From: Nephromyces sp. MM_2019
Taxonomy: Eukaryota; Apicomplexa; Aconoidasida; Nephromycida
Direction: 5' to 3'
DNA: 64,000 nucleotides
Assembly: GCA_015657535.1 (NCBI GenBank)
Contig: JADHZB010001263.1
Location: 1 to 64,000, forward strand
Shown in pieces: positions 58,701-64,000 of this stretch (positions are counted from its first letter, which is position 1; the number at the start of each line of letters is the position of its first letter). A model generated the notes under the pieces. The model saw only the letters and a list, made by a program, of their open reading frames with translations. It was not told the origin of the DNA and ran no database searches. Both the position numbers and the translations under genes were made by a program.

Positions 58701-61700
58701 GCGAAGCCTTTTAAGCTCAATCAGCAGGCTATTAGCTAAATTTTGTAGTAACATCCTGGGCGAAGCAGGGGCAAGCAAGCGTCAGACTACTTTTGTATCA
58801 CACACACTTCAAACTCACTGAGATATTACGCAAAAAACTGCCAAGAGCGTAAGCACGTAAGCTTAAACCAGCAAAATTGCTTTATTGAGTTTGCCACGTT
58901 GCTATTCATGGTTTTCAGAGAGTATTCTTTTCGTCTTCAAGCTTTAAATGGTAAGAATACACAACAACACACAGCCTGAGCAATCTAAATATTTCAAGGA
59001 ATCCTAGCTTCATTAAAGAATATCTTTTTTCGCCTTCAACCCTTAAACAACACACAGTCCGAGAAAAATGCACATTACAAAGGCTTATACCTTCACAAAA
59101 AGTCAATAACGCTGAAAAAGTCCTGTTTACTGAATAACTGCATATTAAACAGCGAAATAAAGCTGTGAAGACGGCGGATATAACTCTTCAATCATCCATT
59201 TAAACATTGCCACTATCAATTTTAAACCCCATTATAGTAGCTCATACTAATTCGAGCTCATCACACTTTACTGATGCATAGAAAGCTGAAAAAAAACAAG
59301 TGAAACACGGCATTTTAAAGGGTCTAAAGCTACTTGAGAAGTACAAAAAAATCTCAAACAGCAAGAAACTCATAGCCTAAGACCATTAGATATAACAAAC
59401 CACCTCACGATTGAAAATTTATAAAAATATCTGAAAAAGAGAACAAAATCATATTTTTAAAGGCTAGAGTGTAAAAATTTATGTATTTATATGCATATAC
59501 TATATAGAGTATATACACACATTTAAATATACTTTTGTACACTGAATATAAAGTGTATAGACGTATGTCTTGCGAAAAATTCTGCTGATACCTCAATGAA
59601 AAGCAAAGAAAAACCCTACAGTGCTTGTAATCACAACACACACACGGATTTTTGTCAAGAAGCACTAATAAAAATGACTAATATGTTCAAATTGGTTAAA
59701 ACTTTTGAAGGGGGAATATATAGCACCTCAATCGCCTCCTCATAGACTGTTTTCCTCCTTCTAACAGCAGGAAAAGAAACTAGTACATTCATGGAAAACT
59801 AGAGATTTGCACACAAAGCCTGAATCTACACCCAGCTTCCATGACAACGCACACACAACATTTCCTGCAAATTTTAAACCTCAAACTCACTTTAACTATA
59901 TAGACTGGAGATTTTTAACTCCGAATAAACGCTGCTCATGTAAAGATCGTTATGTCCTGGAAAGAGCGTGCATTACGCCCAGCGCAGGCATGCGAGCAAC
60001 AAGACACGCAAATCAGGAATTAATACTACAGAAAACTATAAGAATCTTCCTATTAAATTTCTGGTATTTTCTGTAGGGAATCCTATACAATAAGTGGCAA
60101 TCACTGATGGCACACTATGATCTCCAGCAATAGGTATACGAGCCAGTCAAGCGGGGAACTGAAGCTTATTACACCGTAAAAGATACTGATCAGTTTCCAT
60201 ACAAGGGAATTCATAACGCAGTGTACATTCAACCAAAAAATGACAAAAAAACAAGAGATTAAACACACACACATAAACACACATACTCTAGGGAGGTTTA
60301 CAATGCTTTTGTAACTTCAGTTCTCAGTTTCTGAATCTTACCGTAGTAATGCATACTACTGAGAGCTTCGCATACTCGCTGAGTCTGTTCGATGCAAGGA
60401 GAGAAGTTAACCAACCTTCCTCCTTCTTTTAAAGCCTGATCTACATGCGACAAGGCCAACCATGGAGAAGGAAGATCTAAGAAAATCCCATCTAAACAGC
60501 CTTTGCACTCATCCGGAAATCCATCAGCACACACGTCTCTATGGGTAGCAGTCACCACATGACTTACACCATATAGAGCGAAATCTTTACTGAAGAAAAG
60601 CAGAATGATAGCACACACATAGCAGGTATCACATGACTTACACCGCATAGCGCGAAATCTTTACAGAATAAATCAGAAAAGTATATGTACAAAAGCGCAA
60701 ACCCAAAATAAAGAGACGCACACACAGACATATGTTAATTCAGCACTCAAGAAACAGAAGAAAAAACCAGAAAACACACAATAAAAAAAACACGCCTATA
60801 TTCCTGAAATAGAGCAAAAACTCAATAAAATCTCCTCTATAGTCCAAAGCAGAAGCAAAAACATTAAACACACATAAAAGAATGCCTGAAATACGTTAAG
60901 GAGATGACAAAGAAAGAGCTTTTTAAAAGGGAATTTTTTCACGGAAACAAACTTTTTTAATAATCAAGATTTTCCTAAAGAAACTTGATTTAATCGAAAT
61001 TTTCCTTTTTTCCAGACAAAAGCATGAAAATAAGAGAAATCTCGAAAAAATACTCCAAAAATACTAAATTTACACTCATTATTGCTCAAAAAAAGAATCA
61101 AAATACATGAGATAACAACATCATCCTGATAAGAATATACTAATTATCAAAGCAAACTTAAAAAGAGAAGGAGAGCTAAAAAAATCCGCCAAAAAAATTT
61201 TTTAAATTAAAAAGCCAAGTCAAATTTCAACGAGAAAATAAAGAGGGAAATTTTCTATCTTTTATTTTCTAGCTCAGCTAAGTTTTAGATTCAAATTATT
61301 CAAGAAATTCTTCATCATCTATATCATTATTATTCATAGAATATATCAAAGAAGCTTTTAGCACATGAAAAAGCAGTAATTTAATAATATAATTTGACAT
61401 TTTTTTGATTTTTTTTTAAAGAAAATTTTTTCACTTTACTGAGGAATGTCAGCAGCTTTTCAAAAACATACTCAAATGAGGTTTGATGCTTTATCTGAAT
61501 AGAGAATTTGCTATAATGCAGGTGAAGATTTTCACTGGCCGAAAAGCTTCATCAAAAAAAAAGAAAAATCTAATAAATTCCACTGATGTTTCAAGAAACT
61601 TTGAAATACCCCAAGAGAGAGCTCTTGAGCATGAAAAATTCCATTTTTAATTTTTTGCACACACCAAACTGTCTGATGTCGCTTCCAATGAAATTCAAGA

Positions 61701-62814
61701 GTATACAACCGTCCGTCTGGGGCTATTGCCCGAGCCAAGGCCGTAGACAACGAGCCACTTCCAGTACCTATCAAAAAGAGGCAAAAAAGCATTTGCAAAA
61801 TAGCAGAAGTAACCTGAAGATGCACATATATTCACCCGATAAAAAATGAATTTTGCAGTCATCAGAAAGCAGCGATTTTTTAAAGGCTTCAACTTCATGG
61901 ATAACAAAGATGATGACTGCAACTGAAGAGTAATTTTGTTCATCCTAATGCTTTCATAGTAGCTTATTGTAGAGCATTTAAATTTCATTTGAGCTTTTTT
62001 ATTTATATATATATTCATAAACTGTGATTAAAATTAGTAACAGCTACTTTCAGATACTTTCGGAGGAGTAAGAGGATATATACATATCCAGCCTTTCGCT
62101 CACTACAGAAAGATTCAGCTTAAAAAAGAAGTTAACAGAGAGAAAACATATACTGAAGAGAAATACACATTGAAACTATCAAGCTTAGAATTTTCAAGTG
62201 TAATTACACGGAAGAAAAAAAAATCCCCTAAAGGCCGTAAACCTTATAGGTTTAAATGGTGTAAAATCCGGAGAATTTTTATGATAACTACTCAGGTACC
62301 CTGAATAACTTTTTTCATATAAAAAATGATGCTTTAAAGGCAAAAAAATAGGCAATTAAACAACCATTCGAGCCATCAAAATACCCAAAAAATATACAAA
62401 AGGAGCAAAAACCATATAAAAATCCCTAATATATTGCTAAATAATCCATTGTTTACCCATCAAAAAAATCTCGCAGCACCTACTCTAGTCTGCCTATGGG
62501 CTGACAAAATAGCATAAAAAAAAGGCATACGTGTGCGAGCCAAAATCATCATTTTTCCCCGAAATTAGGAAAAAATCTGAAATCCATTAAGAAAGAAATG
62601 GCGATACATGTGATCAGGGACTACATCTTATTCTTTTTCTATTGTCTCATGTTCTTCTTTTATTACTTTTATATATGTATTTGATGTGAAGATCAAAAAA
62701 TACTGCAATTTTTACAAAAACACTTAAAAAACAGCACTTTTTACCAGATTCTCCTAAAGTTTTCCCACTCTTGGCATCAAGTAGCATCAAAATAAGCGAT
62801 ATGTCGGGATGATA
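55729..62814 (-). CDS. TRM61: TRM61/TRMT61A-like tRNA m1A58 methyltransferase, catalytic subunit (partial model)
   Basis: Identified exons in sense order: 62814-62745 (YHPDISLILMLLDAK...LGES), 61767-61665 (GTGSGSLSTALARAIAPDG, LYTLEFHWKRHQTV), 60589 to about 60302 (THRDVCADGF, GIFLDLPSPWLALSHVDQAL, GGRLVNFSPCIEQTQ) and a terminal exon about 55832-55729 (RSHTGYLTMAIKPI, TGA). The first three join in phase and follow the human TRMT61A block order. That order is ESGTGSGS as the SAM site, then the EFH acidic loop, DVC, LD-PSPW and FSPCIEQ; the terminal HTGYL is the family's usual end. The partner TRM6 is not seen. N-terminal exons, including the HRTQ block, were not found above 62814 and may lie partly outside. 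The 4.5-kb gap before the terminal exon probably hides one or more exons; a candidate is near 58340-58260. Confidence 0.85.
55833..60297 (-). other. Long unresolved intronic region of the TRM61-like gene
   Basis: AT-rich, with CA tracts on + (55940-55990, 58252-58262, 59634-59644) as expected for a minus-strand transcript. A minus open segment at 58369-58163 contains AVICKSAIQVRPEFTC and ends before gtgtgtg. Its phase would fit the 60302 donor through an AG at about 58346. That makes it a possible missing exon, but the next junction does not fit directly. Confidence 0.35.
58259..58389. repeat. Direct repeats of a 21-bp element 74 bp apart
   Basis: cacttgaatagcggatttac (58295) and cacttgaatagcagatttac (58369) differ at one base. 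A weaker third copy begins about 36 bp before the first. Confidence 0.75.
60556..60668. repeat. Partial tandem duplication at the TRM61 exon 5' border
   Basis: Copy one (60556-60594) contains the start of the third identified TRM61 exon and its acceptor. Copy two (60630-60668), upstream in the gene sense, repeats cacatgacttacacc and gcgaaatctttac with a few substitutions. In copy two the base pattern at the splice site reads ttctg instead of ttcag on the sense strand, so it lacks the acceptor AG. Confidence 0.88.
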
Positions 62815-64000
62815 CTGCAAATCAAACGTAATTTCAAGCTTATACAGCGGAAATGCCATCAAAACATATATTTTTCTCCTGAAATACGTACAAAAATAAC
62901 TGAAAATTCCTATAACAACTTGCTGCTAATTTTCAGACATAATATAGTAAAAACTAAGACCAAATATACGAAACTTTTTTCTGCTTATGTGACAGATCCA
63001 AAAGACGTTCTATCTGTTGATCTTGAACATCCATATTTAGCGTTTTGTTAAGTTTTTTGTAAACTAAAAAACTACCAAATTTCTGCGTAAAATGCCTTAA
63101 ATTTACAATTTTTTACATTTGTTTATGCCATTTTATTGCACAAATTCAAGCATTTTCGCAGCAGATATCTCGAACATTCAAGTAAAGCGCAATATAAACT
63201 CTATGAAAAGAAGTTATTAGTAAATATTTTTTAGTCTAAAGAACAAATTTTTACTAATAAATTCTTTCCCTCTGTAAAAGCTGCTCTGCTTTGCTCTAGG
63301 CATATTTTTTCAAACATATTTTACAGATGAAATTCAAACCACAAGGCTAAAAGTAAGCTTAATGAGCAACTTTTTTTATCTCATAGCATCGGTGAAAGTG
63401 TTCAAAAAACAGCAAAAAATAAAAAAAACTGGGTTTCTATCACTAAAATACCAAATAATTTTGCACTCTCAAGTCAGCGTAATGCTAATTAGCTTAATTT
63501 CACGCAGGAAAAACTTGAAACATTTCCTACTAGAGGGATTTATTACACACACGCACACATGCTTAAGAATACAAAACTTCATCAATAAATCACCACCAGG
63601 AGTGAAAAAACCCTAATTGAAGAGTAGAAAATCATGAATTCATGAAAAAGAAGAAATCTGATCATTTCTAAGTCAAAAATGAGAAAGGAAAGATATAGAA
63701 TCCTCAATTTCGCTACAACATTGAGATATCCTATTCAAAAAAATGAAACTCTGGTGATTTTGGCAGGGAATTTGAAGGAATTTAAATGCGCAATTAAAGG
63801 TTTAGTAGGAAGCAAGAAAAGATACAGCTCTTTAGCTGCTTTTAACGCGATTCCCATAGTGTACTTCACTCACAGGATAAATCCAGTAAGCGAAATCATG
63901 GCAGGAAGCGTAAATTTGAAAAATTTGGAATTTCAAATACTAGCTACAGCCCAACGAAGAAATTTCTACTTTCAATTAAAGAAAAACGATGGGAGTGCAA
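62815..64000. other. Region upstream of the identified TRM61 exons
   Basis: CA-containing, AT-rich sequence. The N-terminal TRM61 exons are expected here or beyond the window, but I found no segment with the conserved HRTQ block. A minus-strand segment at about 63830-63730 encodes ELYLFLLPTKPLIAHL, which is only loosely like the expected N-terminal region. Confidence 0.3.

Noticed and set aside
59500..59600. RHTSI motif on the minus strand considered as the TRM61 C-terminus
   Set aside because: The motif at 55729-55832 (RSHTGYLTMA followed by a stop) is a far better match to the family ending.
1..64000. CRISPR arrays, prokaryotic operons, insertion sequences or retroelements
   Set aside because: No spaced palindromic repeats, reverse transcriptase, integrase or transposase motifs, or terminal repeats were seen. 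All periodic arrays are direct tandem repeats without unique spacers.

Overview
The window is eukaryotic nuclear DNA, and I assign it to an apicomplexan parasite. Its genes are spliced with GT-AG introns and lie in AT-rich DNA full of CA/TG microsatellites and short tandem repeats. They include a very large protein with apicomplexan-type AP2 DNA-binding domains and two type II fatty-acid synthesis enzymes (FabZ and FabI) whose N-termini look like apicoplast targeting leaders. Species cannot be fixed from sequence alone. FabI resembles the coccidian form more than the Plasmodium form because it lacks the long Plasmodium insertion, so a coccidian or a related deep-branching apicomplexan fits.

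Layout: 1-5160 (+) is the 3' part of an ApiAP2 protein. It is followed by about 5 kb with no recognisable gene and a 19-bp minisatellite (about 10476-11135). 12080-15546 (+) is a two-exon METTL16-like RNA m6A methyltransferase. 18371-22990 (-) is a complete nine-exon catalytic subunit of protein phosphatase 4. 23-29 kb is gene-poor, with small candidates and the last two exons of an unidentified + strand gene (27480-27904). 29213-30710 (+) is two-exon FabZ. 31-43 kb holds, mainly on the minus strand, exon-like pieces of one or more unidentified membrane-protein genes; one piece (41054-41362) resembles PrsW-type intramembrane proteases. 46228-51372 (+) is seven-exon FabI. 55729-62814 (-) is a TRM61-like tRNA m1A58 methyltransferase with its 5' end unresolved.

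How the genes relate: FabZ and FabI catalyse the last two steps of each elongation cycle of apicoplast fatty-acid synthesis. METTL16 and TRM61 are both SAM-dependent RNA adenosine methyltransferases. PP4c and the AP2 protein are general regulators. I see no operon-like organisation; genes are kilobases apart on both strands. Exon borders of the five recognised genes were placed by hand from conserved protein continuity, reading phase and GT/AG signals. In PP4c, FabZ and FabI every junction keeps the reading frame.

No tRNA, rRNA, CRISPR array or transposon could be supported. The broadest pattern beyond the genes is that TG-rich tracts tend to lie on the sense strand of transcribed regions, so CA versus TG richness on the + strand tracks gene orientation, with at least one exception inside FabI.
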